Source: Candidatus Hydrogenedens sp. (GTDB taxonomy: Bacteria; Hydrogenedentota; Hydrogenedentia; Hydrogenedentales; JAEUWI01). Taken from it: 64,000 nt of DNA. The DNA lies in NCBI GenBank assembly GCA_016125095.1, contig WGMK01000015.1, positions 1 through 64,000 on the forward strand, written 5' to 3'. A program made the position numbers and the translations under genes. This document shows positions 18,242 to 26,918 of this stretch, in pieces; within the stretch, counting starts at the first letter, position 1, and each line of letters opens with the position of its first letter. The notes below the pieces were generated by a model. It saw only the letters and a list, made by a program, of their open reading frames with translations. It searched no databases and had not been told where the DNA came from.

Positions 18242-18700
18242 GTGGATATTACCGAACTTAAAGAGCTCATGCGGCTGCTGGAAGAGTCCACGCTGTCGGA
18301 ACTCGAGATAGAGGAAGACAACCGCCGCGTGCGGCTGTCGAAGGCGGTTCAGGCGGCCTACGCCCCGCCGATGCAGCAGTTTGCGCCGCCGGCAGCGGCC
18401 TCTGCGGCCGCGCCAGCGGCACCTGCGGCGGCGCCAGACGATGCCGAGGAAGCTTGGGCCCACGTGATCGAGTCGCCGATGGTCGGCACGTTCTACTCGT
18501 CGCCCGGCCCCGGCGAACCCCCGTTTGTGCAGGCGGGCGCGCGCGTCTCGACTGACACCACCGTCTGCATCATCGAGGCGATGAAGATCATGAACGAGGT
18601 CGCGGCCAAGGAAGACTGCATCATCGAGCGCGTGCTGGTGGAAAGCGGCCAGCCGGTCGAGTTCGGCCAGCCCCTGTTCGCCATCCGGCCGACGTCGTAA
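18242..18700 (+). CDS. accB: Biotin carboxyl carrier protein of acetyl-CoA carboxylase
   Basis: This 152-residue protein has a GTG start after a GGGAGGA ribosome binding site. It has the usual N-terminal helix, an Ala/Pro-rich linker (about 40-68) and a C-terminal biotinyl domain with EAMKIMNE; Lys115 is the biotin attachment residue. It carries CO2 between the AccC carboxylase and the carboxyltransferase for fatty-acid synthesis. Its TAA stop shares one base with the accC start (TAATG). Confidence 0.96.
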   Translation: MDITELKELMRLLEESTLSELEIEEDNRRVRLSKAVQAAYAPPMQQFAPPAAASAAAPAAPAAAPDDAEEAWAHVIESPMVGTFYSSPGPGEPPFVQAGARVSTDTTVCIIEAMKIMNEVAAKEDCIIERVLVESGQPVEFGQPLFAIRPTS

Positions 18701-20055
18701 TGCCGGGTATGTTCCGCCGGATCCTGATTGCCAACCGCGGCGAAATCGCCGTGCGTGTCATTCGTGCCTGCCGTGCCATGGGCATCACGACCATCGCCGT
18801 GTATTCCACGGCCGACCGCGATTGCCTGCACGCGCAGCTGGCGGACGAAAGCATCTGCATCGGTCCGCCGTCCCCCACCGAGAGCTACCTCAACATTCCG
18901 CGCATCATCTCGGCAGCGGAGATAACCGACGCCCAGGCAATTCACCCGGGCTACGGCTTTCTTTCGGAAAACGCGAAGTTCGCCAACATCTGCCGCGATT
19001 GCCACATCGAGTTTATCGGGCCGTCCAGCAAGGCGATTTCGCTGAGCGGCGACAAGTCGGCCTGCCGGCAGGCGGTGAAGGCCGCGGGCGTGCCGATTGT
19101 GCCGGGCAGCGACGGGCTCATCACGGATCCTGCCGAGGCCATCCGCATCGGCGAGTCCATGGGTTTCCCCGTGCTGGTGAAGGCGGCGGCGGGCGGCGGC
19201 GGCAAGGGCATGCGTATCGCCCACAACGACGCCGCGCTGAAGAACGCCGTGAAGATGGCCGCGCAGGAAGCCGAGGCCGCATTCGGCGATGGCGGCGTGT
19301 ACCTCGAGAAGTTCCTCGAGAACGCCCGCCACATCGAAGTGCAGATCATGGCGGACAACCAGGGCCGCGTGGTGGCTTTCGGCGAGCGCGAGTGCAGCAT
19401 TCAGCGCCGGCACCAGAAGCTGATAGAAGAAACGCCCTCGGTTGCACTGACGAATTCCATGCGCGCCAAGCTGTGCAAGGCGGCCGTGCGCGCCGCGAAG
19501 GCCATCGGCTATACCAACGCCGGTACGGTCGAATTCCTGCTGGCGCCCGACGGCTATTTCTATTTCATCGAGTTCAATGCGCGCATCCAGGTGGAACATC
19601 CCGTGACCGAAGAGGTGACGGGCTTCGACCTCATCCGCGAGCAGATTCGCATAGCCGCAGGGGAAAGCCTGGGCTACAGCGCGGTGAAACCGCAGGGCCA
19701 TGCCATTGAGGCGCGGCTCTATGCTGAGGACCCCGAGCACAACTTCCGTCCCTGCCCCGGCAAGATCGGCAAGCTGCACCTGCCGGGCGGTATCGGCATC
19801 CGCGTGGATTCGCACCTGTACCCGGGCTACGTGGTGCCGCGCTACTACGATTCCATGCTCGCGAAGATCATCGCGCGCGGCCGGAATCGCGAAGAAGCCA
19901 TCGACCGTCTGGCCAATGCGCTGGACGAGGTCTACACGGACCAGATTGTCACGACCGCCGCGCTCTGCGCGAAAGTCGTGCGCGGCGATCGGTTCCGCCG
20001 CGGCGACCTGGGCCCCGACCTGCTCGCCGAGTACTTGCCCAAGACCTCCGTATAG
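18700..20055 (+). CDS. accC: Acetyl-CoA carboxylase biotin carboxylase subunit
   Basis: The 451-residue ATP-grasp enzyme carboxylates biotin on AccB. Motifs include ILIANRGEIAVRVIRA at the N terminus, HPGYGFLSEN, the glycine-rich ATP lid KAAAGGGGKGMR, and the catalytic segment EFNARIQVEHPVTE. Length and motifs match a stand-alone AccC. Starts at 18700 or 18709 are both possible; the first is coupled to accB by a one-base overlap. This is the last gene of the rightward run that began with polysaccharide genes at 11557. The carboxyltransferase genes accA and accD are not nearby. Confidence 0.95.
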   Translation: MPGMFRRILIANRGEIAVRVIRACRAMGITTIAVYSTADRDCLHAQLADESICIGPPSPTESYLNIPRIISAAEITDAQAIHPGYGFLSENAKFANICRDCHIEFIGPSSKAISLSGDKSACRQAVKAAGVPIVPGSDGLITDPAEAIRIGESMGFPVLVKAAAGGGGKGMRIAHNDAALKNAVKMAAQEAEAAFGDGGVYLEKFLENARHIEVQIMADNQGRVVAFGERECSIQRRHQKLIEETPSVALTNSMRAKLCKAAVRAAKAIGYTNAGTVEFLLAPDGYFYFIEFNARIQVEHPVTEEVTGFDLIREQIRIAAGESLGYSAVKPQGHAIEARLYAEDPEHNFRPCPGKIGKLHLPGGIGIRVDSHLYPGYVVPRYYDSMLAKIIARGRNREEAIDRLANALDEVYTDQIVTTAALCAKVVRGDRFRRGDLGPDLLAEYLPKTSV

Positions 20056-20079
20056 CGGTCGGCGGCGTCTCGCTCAGGC

Positions 20080-21990
20080 TCAGTTCTTCTCGTAGTAGAT
20101 GTCGTTGCTGGCGGAGAATTGGCCGAGCAAGGTATCGAACACGGAGAAGCCTTGGGGCCGACCGCGCAGCGTCGCGTCGAACCATTCATCCATCAGGTCG
20201 GTCGTGATCTGCTGCTGCTTCGATTCGGCGATGTATTGCCGGCCGAGGCAGAGAATCTGGCCGGAATTGCAGATGGCCGACCCGGTTGCGAACTGGCAAT
20301 GGCTGCCGTCGATAATGCTGATGAAGTAGCGATTCGTACCCGGCAGCGAGACGTACATGGGAATCTGGTGCTGGTCCGGCGGGGCGACACAATCGCCGGA
20401 GGCCGAGACGATGGCGGCCGGAATCGTGATGTTCTCGGCTGCGCTGATGGCGCTCGGGTTCGTGTCGGCCGCGGCCAGCGGCATCACCGCGCCGATATTC
20501 GACGAGTACTGCACGGAGAGCAGCGTGGCACCGCCGCCCATGCTGTGACCGGCCACGCCCGCCTTGGGCGCCAGCAGGCCTTCGAACGGCGAGCCTGACT
20601 GGCTGTTCATCGCCAGCATCGCATCCGCGACGAAAGCCAGATCCTGGCCGAACGCTCCGTGATCCGGGAAGCCCGTTTCGGTGTTGACCAGCACCAGGAC
20701 GAATCCCTGCGGCACCAGCGCTTCCTGGATGTAGGGGTAGAAATTGATGCCAATCAGGAAGCCATGCCCGAATACAATGACCGGGAAAGCCTCTTCGGCG
20801 TTGGTAACGGCCGGCGCGTCGGCACCGTCGAATTCAGCCGGATAATAGACGCTGACCGGTATGCTTCGGTTGCTGCGCGTAATGTCGTTGAACGTGTAGC
20901 TGCGGCTGCCGATGGCATAGGGCGGCGCGAGCCGTTCCCCTTCGGTGATGCCTTCGCCATCCGTGACGCCTTCGCCGTCCACAAGACCTTCACCATCGAT
21001 GAGGCCTTCACCGTCGGCACCTTCGGTGGTGCCCTCTACACCACCTTCCGTTGCGCCTTCGCCATCAGCCCCCTCGGTGGTGCCCTCAACCCCGCCCTCC
21101 GATGCGCCTTCGCCGTCGGCCATGCCTTCGACAGAGCCTTCCTGACCACCTTCCGGAGTGCCTTCGACGGAGCCCTCGGGCGTACCCTCGGAACTGCCTT
21201 CTACGCCGCCTTCCGGAGTGCCCTCGATGGAGCCTTCAACGACGCCCTCGGCGGTACCTTCGGCAGAGCCTTCAGCGCTGCCTTCAACGTTACCCTCAAC
21301 GTTACCTTCGGGCGAGCCTTCAGCGATGCCTTCTATGGTGCCTTCGCTGGCACCTTCGGACACGCCTTCAGCAGTACCCTCGGAACTGCCTTCCTGCGTA
21401 CCCTCGACGATGCCTTCCGGCGCGCCTTCGGTACTGCCCTCGGATACGCCCTCGCTCTGTCCCTCCAAGGCACCTTCATCGGAGCCCTCTTCGACCCCCT
21501 CGATGGCACCCTCAACGAGTCCCTCACCGCCGCCTTCAACCAGTCCCTCGCCACCGCCCTCAATGCGGCCTTCGCCGCCGCCTTCCCCTTCACCTTCAGC
21601 GCCACAATCGAGTAATGAACCAAAGCCGGGACGGAATCCGTCTTCGCTGTCGCAATCCACAGCGTAGCCGGACGCCACGAACAGCTGAATTACGCGCAAC
21701 AGTTCGCCCAAGGAGATACGGCCGTCCGCAGGGTTATAGTCGGCGCTGTGAAAGGGGCCGGTGCACGCAGGCAGGCCCGGGACATAACCGTCCTCGGTGC
21801 TGGCACCTGGGCAAGCGTAAGCGCCCGCATTGTAGAGCTGCACCAGCCGAAGCAGTTCCTCGAGCTCGATGCGCCCCGGTTCGCCCAGATAATCAGAGGA
21901 ATGGCGACCTGCCGAAGCCTCCGTCGAGAAAAGGAATACCAAGAATCCCGCCAGACATGCGCCCATCGGACGCAGCACCCCACGCTTCAT
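20080..21990 (-). CDS. Secreted alpha/beta hydrolase with dockerin-like repeats and long EG linker
   Basis: The 636-residue protein has a GGAGG ribosome binding site before its ATG and a signal peptide (1-28, cleavage near ASA). Two dockerin/EF-hand-like repeats follow (about 32-72 and 82-122, each with an acidic turn, 'GRIxLxELLRxIQL' and 'DGxxPG'). A Glu-Gly linker spans 132-351. The C-terminal hydrolase (about 355-636) has the nucleophile elbow GHSMGGG (Ser483), a possible acid in SGDCVAPP (Asp533) and a catalytic His in DGSHCQF (His564). It resembles cutinase/PAF-acetylhydrolase-like esterases. It is probably exported and acts on an ester or lipid; the substrate is unknown. Confidence 0.7.
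   Translation of the reverse strand: MKRGVLRPMGACLAGFLVFLFSTEASAGRHSSDYLGEPGRIELEELLRLVQLYNAGAYACPGASTEDGYVPGLPACTGPFHSADYNPADGRISLGELLRVIQLFVASGYAVDCDSEDGFRPGFGSLLDCGAEGEGEGGGEGRIEGGGEGLVEGGGEGLVEGAIEGVEEGSDEGALEGQSEGVSEGSTEGAPEGIVEGTQEGSSEGTAEGVSEGASEGTIEGIAEGSPEGNVEGNVEGSAEGSAEGTAEGVVEGSIEGTPEGGVEGSSEGTPEGSVEGTPEGGQEGSVEGMADGEGASEGGVEGTTEGADGEGATEGGVEGTTEGADGEGLIDGEGLVDGEGVTDGEGITEGERLAPPYAIGSRSYTFNDITRSNRSIPVSVYYPAEFDGADAPAVTNAEEAFPVIVFGHGFLIGINFYPYIQEALVPQGFVLVLVNTETGFPDHGAFGQDLAFVADAMLAMNSQSGSPFEGLLAPKAGVAGHSMGGGATLLSVQYSSNIGAVMPLAAADTNPSAISAAENITIPAAIVSASGDCVAPPDQHQIPMYVSLPGTNRYFISIIDGSHCQFATGSAICNSGQILCLGRQYIAESKQQQITTDLMDEWFDATLRGRPQGFSVFDTLLGQFSASNDIYYEKN
20938..21597 (-). repeat. 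Coding Glu-Gly repeat tract (220 residues)
   Basis: This 660-bp tract encodes mostly 'xEGxxEG' triplets and quadruplets, ending in a near-perfect tandem of a 17-residue unit (EGGVEGTTEGADGEGA, residues 298-329). It is strongly acidic and should be an extended, flexible spacer. Its regular codons create long false reading frames on the opposite strand. Confidence 0.85.
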
Positions 21991-22045
21991 CGAAACCTCC
22001 TCCGTTGACTGCAACGCGGGGAGGATAACAGATTCCCGCTTGGAT

Positions 22046-23605
22046 TTACTCCATCGTCTTCAGCCGCAGATCGATGGTGATGACGCCCGCCTCATGCTGC
22101 GCCAGAACCTGCACGGTCTCGACCTTGCCGGCCAGTCCGCTCCACGATTCGGCGAGGGTATCGAAGGCTTCCTTGTCGAGGTCGCGGAGCAGCCCCGCAC
22201 GCGCGAGTTCCCGGCCCAGGTCCAGAAGATCCTTGCAAAGCGGAGCAGGCTCTACCCGCAGCCACAGGTTGCCCTCTTCCTCGCGCCAGGCCGGTTCCGG
22301 CGTATCCGCCAGCAGCTGCAGGGCATCGGGATGGCTCGAATTCAGCAGCATGCCTGCGCCAAAGGGCGCGAAGGTGGGTTCAAAGTCCGGACCCGCTACG
22401 GCCGGAATATAGACGCGATCCGGTTCCTCGGCCGCGCGGGGCCACGATTCCCATGGCTGCACCGTGTCGGGGACCGCCGGCATGCTGCCAACCCATTCGC
22501 CTGCCCACGCGGGGTCGCATTGCAGCACCAGCGCGATCTTGGGCATGGGAATCATCTCGAGCGGATTCGCCCCGCGCCAGGTGACGCCGAATCCCGCACC
22601 CAGGTGGGATACGAAATCTTCCATGACCGGCGCGGCGAAGGCCCGGCTCTCTTCGGGCAGGAGCGATTGCAGGGTATCGAGCAGCCGGTAGTTCGGCGTG
22701 CCCGCCAGCGCCGCCGCAGCGCTCGCCGCGTCGGGCAGGGACAACCCCAGGTTCACGGAAAGCTGCACCGCCCCGGGCGCAGGATTCAGCAGCCGCCCCG
22801 GGCGCGCATGTTCGAGCAGGGCCGACCAGCGGGATCGGGCCTCGTCCGTCATGCGGCCCGCCAGCCAGAGCCGGCTTTCTTTCCCCGCCAGCCATACGCG
22901 CGCCTCGGCCGCCTCAAAATAGGCCGCTGCCTCGGGCCAGCCCGCACACAGCACTCGGGCGTGCGCGATCTCGTCGCGACGCGAAGTGGCCGCTTCCTCG
23001 ATGTGCTCTTGTCCCACCGCCTCATCCGGACGCAGCGTCAGGGCACGCACAAGCGTCTTGCGGCTGCTGCTGGCCAACAAAATCCGGCCGCGTATCGCGT
23101 AGTAGATACCCGCCGAGGGGACATGCCGGAGCCGGAGCCCGCCCGCGAAGTCGTCTTCAATCTGATCCGACCACCCTCGGAACCGCTCGAGCAGGCAGCC
23201 CACACGGGTAATGCGCGAGACGATCAGGGCATCGTCAAAGCTGGGCAGGTTGTTGCCGGAGATGTGAAACGGTCCGAGCGTGTAGTTGTTCAGCACCCAC
23301 GCGGGAATGCCGAAATCGTTGCGCAGCGCTTCCCGCAGTTCGGGCGAAGCCACTGATTCCGGCGCGATTTCCCACAGGCTGCTGCCAGCAATCGCCTCGC
23401 GCCCGCCGAGCAGGTCCGATACAAAGAGTTCGTATTGCTGCCCCAGGGGCACCAGTTCACCGGCCTCGTGGGTATCCCGCGTGACAAACCACATCCAGCT
23501 GAATACGCCGAGCAGCAGGAAGAGCAGCACATAGCGCACGACCGGAGGCCGGCGCCGACGCCGTAGATTCGCGCCGCCCGTGTAGGATCGAATCGTCTCG
23601 CTCAT
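22046..23605 (-). CDS. Unknown membrane-anchored protein
   Basis: I do not recognise this 519-residue protein. It starts with a basic stretch (NLRRRRRPP) and one membrane segment (VVRYVLLFLLLGVFSWMWFV, about 22-41), so a large domain of about 475 residues should face the periplasm. That domain has alternating hydrophobic strands and helices, similar in style to DUF3352-like proteins, but I see no catalytic motif. Its ATG overlaps the stop of the ceramidase-like fusion gene (ATGA), so it is made together with that enzyme and may support it. Confidence 0.6.
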   Translation of the reverse strand: MSETIRSYTGGANLRRRRRPPVVRYVLLFLLLGVFSWMWFVTRDTHEAGELVPLGQQYELFVSDLLGGREAIAGSSLWEIAPESVASPELREALRNDFGIPAWVLNNYTLGPFHISGNNLPSFDDALIVSRITRVGCLLERFRGWSDQIEDDFAGGLRLRHVPSAGIYYAIRGRILLASSSRKTLVRALTLRPDEAVGQEHIEEAATSRRDEIAHARVLCAGWPEAAAYFEAAEARVWLAGKESRLWLAGRMTDEARSRWSALLEHARPGRLLNPAPGAVQLSVNLGLSLPDAASAAAALAGTPNYRLLDTLQSLLPEESRAFAAPVMEDFVSHLGAGFGVTWRGANPLEMIPMPKIALVLQCDPAWAGEWVGSMPAVPDTVQPWESWPRAAEEPDRVYIPAVAGPDFEPTFAPFGAGMLLNSSHPDALQLLADTPEPAWREEEGNLWLRVEPAPLCKDLLDLGRELARAGLLRDLDKEAFDTLAESWSGLAGKVETVQVLAQHEAGVITIDLRLKTME

Positions 23606-25962
23606 CGGGCGGCCGCCTCTTCGGCAAGCATCGCGGGATCGCGATCGAATACCTTGATGGTCTCGAAGCTCACCGCACTGCCGTCGTGAGACGGGAAGGC
23701 GACGTGCATGACGCCGCGGAGGGGTTCGAATACGACGCAATGGGCCGTGTCTGGACGGAGAATGCTTCCCGGGGCACCGCCCTCAATCTGGTCCACCAGG
23801 GCATCGCGCATCATCTCCGGGGTGACCCGCTCCTGATCCTTGATGAGGATCTCGGCCCGCGTGTAGCGATCGCGGGTATCGCTGTCGATACGGCCGTCGT
23901 CGAGCTGGACACCGGGCAGGTAGCCGTCATCGGCGCGATGCACCGAGGGTTCGCCGTGGTAATCCAGCACGGCCGCGCTGCCGCCCTTTTCAGTGGGTCC
24001 AGCGGCAAGCACATAGCCCTGGCTGGCGCGCACGCGGCGCAACAGCGTGACCGCGTCCTCGAAGGTGCGCGCTTCCTTCAGCACGGCCTCGAGTGCGAAC
24101 TCCAGCGGGGTCTCGTTCCAGGGACTCGGCGCCGCGGATTCGAGCCGCTGCAGGCACACGACCACGCCCCGCTCGTTCATGCCAGTGAAGACGCCGGCAT
24201 TCCAGGAGAAGCCGACCTGCACATAGGCGAGTCCGGTTTCCGGCCGCACCTCGGTAATCACGGGCCATTCATCCAGCGGCCAGTCGAGGTTGCGGCCGAT
24301 GGTCAGGCCGCCTGCCGCACGTTCGCCTTCCATGGAAAACATGGTACAGGCCGGTCCTACGAACAAATCTTCCCGGGGCTCATAGCGGCTGAGGTCGGCG
24401 GCAGACTGCAACAGCCAGATGGCGTCGAACGGCAGTCCGGCCCCGCGCGCCATGCCGTCCATGACACGCATGGTATCTTCAGAGACGCCGGTCAGGCGCG
24501 GCCGCGCGCCCGAGGCCAGCCCAAGCAGGGCCATGGGCGTGGCATCAATAAACGACGGCACGAACGACCACGGCGCAGAATCGGGCAACAACGCGCCGGC
24601 TTCAATCGGACCCGCGATGCGCTGCTCGTAACGGGCGCGGAAATCGTCAGCGAAGAGACGGCCCAATTGGAACCCGCGGGCCGAGGCATCGCCGCTCAGC
24701 GTCACATAACGTCCCCCCGCCACGGTGCGCGGCGTGGGCAGTTCGTCGGGCTCGCCCTCTCCCCGGTCGGTCGCGCGGGTCATCATGCGCACGAATTCTC
24801 CGATGATGTACTCGCCCGCGAAGGGGCCGAAGAAATTCATGGAGGGCTCATAGCCCGGCGCGTCGTACAGGGGCTCGGGCACGAAATACATCTGGTAGTC
24901 GTTGCTCAGTCCGATTGTGCATTGCATCTTGTAACCGGCCTTCAGCGCGCGCTCGCGCAGCGCAAGCCCGAGATCCACCAAGGGCTCACCCGGCCAGAAA
25001 CACAGTAGCAAGTCGTCGATTTCGAGGGTCTGCAACACGGTCGAGGTGCGCGGAAGCAGCGAGGCGATGGTCAGCGGCAGGGGCGTCTGCGCGTAGCTGA
25101 CATGCAGGCGCGCCTCGACGCAATCGATATCGTCCGCGATTGCCTTTACGCGTCCGGCGAGGGACTCGCCGACATCCTTCACGCGGTCCCAGCCGCCCAG
25201 ACCATTGGGCGAACGGATGGTCTGGTCGCCCTCGGAGCCATTGAGGAAGAGCGCCACGCAGCCTTCGCCGGTGGCCGCCTCGAGCGCGTTGTAGTAGAAG
25301 CCCGGATAATCGGCGGAGTACTCGTAGTGATGGGAATCGGGCACCGAAGTGGGATGCGCAGCCATGTTCGCGATGATGGCAATCGGCTGCCCGTCCGCGT
25401 TGTCCACGCGGATGACGCCGAGCTGCTTGTCCGAGGGGCCGTCCGAGTTGCGTCGGTTTACCGTCAGGCCATTGTGTTCGCCGGCCGCATAGCCGATCGC
25501 GGCGCGCTGCTTGGCCGCCAGCGCATCCTCCATCGACTTGGCGATTCGGCGCGCCGTGTGCTCGAGCAGTTCCGGCAGGAATCGCCCCGACACGAAACGG
25601 ATCGGGAAGTCGGGCTCCATCGAGCCCGGCGCATTGTGCGTGTGCGTGGCCGTGAGGATGATATGCTCGGGCGGCACGGCCTTGGGCGCGTAATCCAGCA
25701 CCTTCTCGCGCAGCGCGGGATTGATCAGGCAGAGGTCGGCATTCACGAGGAACACGGACGTCTCGCCATCGTTCAAATACACGCATCGCGCCCAGAGGGG
25801 ATCATGCGTGCCGGTGGAATCGCGGCCCCACCGATCGCCGTAGCCGTTCATGGGCACGCCGGGGGCAGGCGTGATTTCGACCTTCGCCGCCCCCGCCTCG
25901 AGGGCGGACGCGGGCGTGGCCGCTGCCAGCAGCACTGCGGCTGCCAGAATCAGGCGATACAC
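23602..25962 (-). CDS. Neutral ceramidase-like / C45 acyltransferase fusion, exported
   Basis: The 786-residue protein has a signal peptide (MYRLILAAAVLLAAATPASA) after a GTG start 4 bp beyond the enoyl-CoA hydratase stop. Residues 22-400 look like a neutral/alkaline ceramidase domain: AAKVEITPAPG, the histidine motif TATHTHNAPGS (His107, His109), AAHPTSV (His203) and NGSEGDQ (Ser243, where ceramidases have their nucleophile serine). Residues 418-786 look like a C45/penicillin-acyltransferase-type Ntn hydrolase, with GPACTMF giving a candidate nucleophile Cys539, followed by GRNLDWP and NERGVVV. Both families cut N-acyl amide bonds, so it may act twice on N-acylated lipids. No frameshift separates the halves. 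Substrate is inference. Confidence 0.7.
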   Translation of the reverse strand: MYRLILAAAVLLAAATPASALEAGAAKVEITPAPGVPMNGYGDRWGRDSTGTHDPLWARCVYLNDGETSVFLVNADLCLINPALREKVLDYAPKAVPPEHIILTATHTHNAPGSMEPDFPIRFVSGRFLPELLEHTARRIAKSMEDALAAKQRAAIGYAAGEHNGLTVNRRNSDGPSDKQLGVIRVDNADGQPIAIIANMAAHPTSVPDSHHYEYSADYPGFYYNALEAATGEGCVALFLNGSEGDQTIRSPNGLGGWDRVKDVGESLAGRVKAIADDIDCVEARLHVSYAQTPLPLTIASLLPRTSTVLQTLEIDDLLLCFWPGEPLVDLGLALRERALKAGYKMQCTIGLSNDYQMYFVPEPLYDAPGYEPSMNFFGPFAGEYIIGEFVRMMTRATDRGEGEPDELPTPRTVAGGRYVTLSGDASARGFQLGRLFADDFRARYEQRIAGPIEAGALLPDSAPWSFVPSFIDATPMALLGLASGARPRLTGVSEDTMRVMDGMARGAGLPFDAIWLLQSAADLSRYEPREDLFVGPACTMFSMEGERAAGGLTIGRNLDWPLDEWPVITEVRPETGLAYVQVGFSWNAGVFTGMNERGVVVCLQRLESAAPSPWNETPLEFALEAVLKEARTFEDAVTLLRRVRASQGYVLAAGPTEKGGSAAVLDYHGEPSVHRADDGYLPGVQLDDGRIDSDTRDRYTRAEILIKDQERVTPEMMRDALVDQIEGGAPGSILRPDTAHCVVFEPLRGVMHVAFPSHDGSAVSFETIKVFDRDPAMLAEEAAAR

Positions 25963-25966
25963 GTGG

Positions 25967-26749
25967 TTACTCGCCCGTGAAGTTCGGGGCGCGTTTTTCG
26001 AGGAACGCCGCGATGCCTTCCGCCGCATCCTTGCTGGCGGCCGCCCGGGTGAAGCCTTCGGCCTCCAGCTCGGCGCCGCGTTCGGGAAACTTGGCACGCT
26101 CGCGAAGCACGCTCAGCGTGGCGGCGACGGCCGCAGCCGGCTTCGATGCCACCACCCCGGCAAGCTCCAGCGCCGCGGCGCGCAGCTCTTCTGCCGGCAC
26201 CAAGCGGCACACCAGCCCTGCGGCGCAGGCCTCGTCCGCCGTGACCTGCCGGCCGGTAAGCAGCCACTCCTTGGCGCGGGCTTCGCCGATGAGCTGCGGC
26301 AGGCGGTGCATGCCGCCCCAGCCGGGAATAATGCCCAAGTTAATTTCTGGCTGACCGAAGAGCGCCGTCGAGGCCGCGATACGGAGATGGCACGCGAGGC
26401 AGATCTCGCAGCCGCCGCCAAGCGCGATGCCGTTTACGGCCGCGATGATCGGCTTGGGCGATTCCTCGATGGCCTGGATGGTCTTGAGGCCCTCGGCGAG
26501 CATCCCCCCCGAGACAAGCGGGTCGGACAGGGTATTCTGCAGCGAAGGGATATCGGCGCCTGCGGCGAAGAACTTGCCCTCGCCGCCCGTGATGATGATG
26601 GCGCGTGTGGCAGCATCGGCGACTGCGTCGTTCACCGCGGCGAGCAATTCGGCCATCAGCGCCTGCGACAGGGCATTCGCCTTGGGACGGTTCAAGGTAA
26701 TGATTCGCACCGACCCTTCCTGGCCGGTCAGCAGAAATTCGAAACTCAT
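25967..26749 (-). CDS. Enoyl-CoA hydratase/isomerase family protein
   Basis: The 260-residue crotonase-fold enzyme adds water to trans-2-enoyl-CoA in beta-oxidation or a related pathway. The oxyanion-hole segments are KFFAAGADIPSL and NGIALGGGCEICLACHLRIA. The two catalytic glutamates of true hydratases are both present (GGGCE and GQPEINLGIIPGWGG). It heads the leftward run into the ceramidase fusion and is divergent from a CoA-transferase gene across a 169-bp gap, with GGAG near its ATG. The ETF operon 8 kb away would take electrons from the same pathway. Confidence 0.88.
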   Translation of the reverse strand: MSFEFLLTGQEGSVRIITLNRPKANALSQALMAELLAAVNDAVADAATRAIIITGGEGKFFAAGADIPSLQNTLSDPLVSGGMLAEGLKTIQAIEESPKPIIAAVNGIALGGGCEICLACHLRIAASTALFGQPEINLGIIPGWGGMHRLPQLIGEARAKEWLLTGRQVTADEACAAGLVCRLVPAEELRAAALELAGVVASKPAAAVAATLSVLRERAKFPERGAELEAEGFTRAAASKDAAEGIAAFLEKRAPNFTGE

Positions 26750-26918
26750 GGGTATCAACTCCAAACGGGTACGGGATAAGAAAGCCCACGTGTACGCGCG
26801 GGGTACCGGGTGGCGACAGTGTAGCATTCCCGACCGGGGCGGCGTAAACCCCCGGGTTGAATCGGGCGCCCCGATACCGATACAACGCGGAATCCCGAGT
26901 ATCCGGAAGGAGTAATCC

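Noticed and set aside
20659..21615. Repetitive plus-strand frame opposite the EG linker (Ala-Phe-Gly pattern)
   Set aside because: It is the reverse complement of the EG repeat; the minus strand has the signal peptide, start signal and hydrolase domain.
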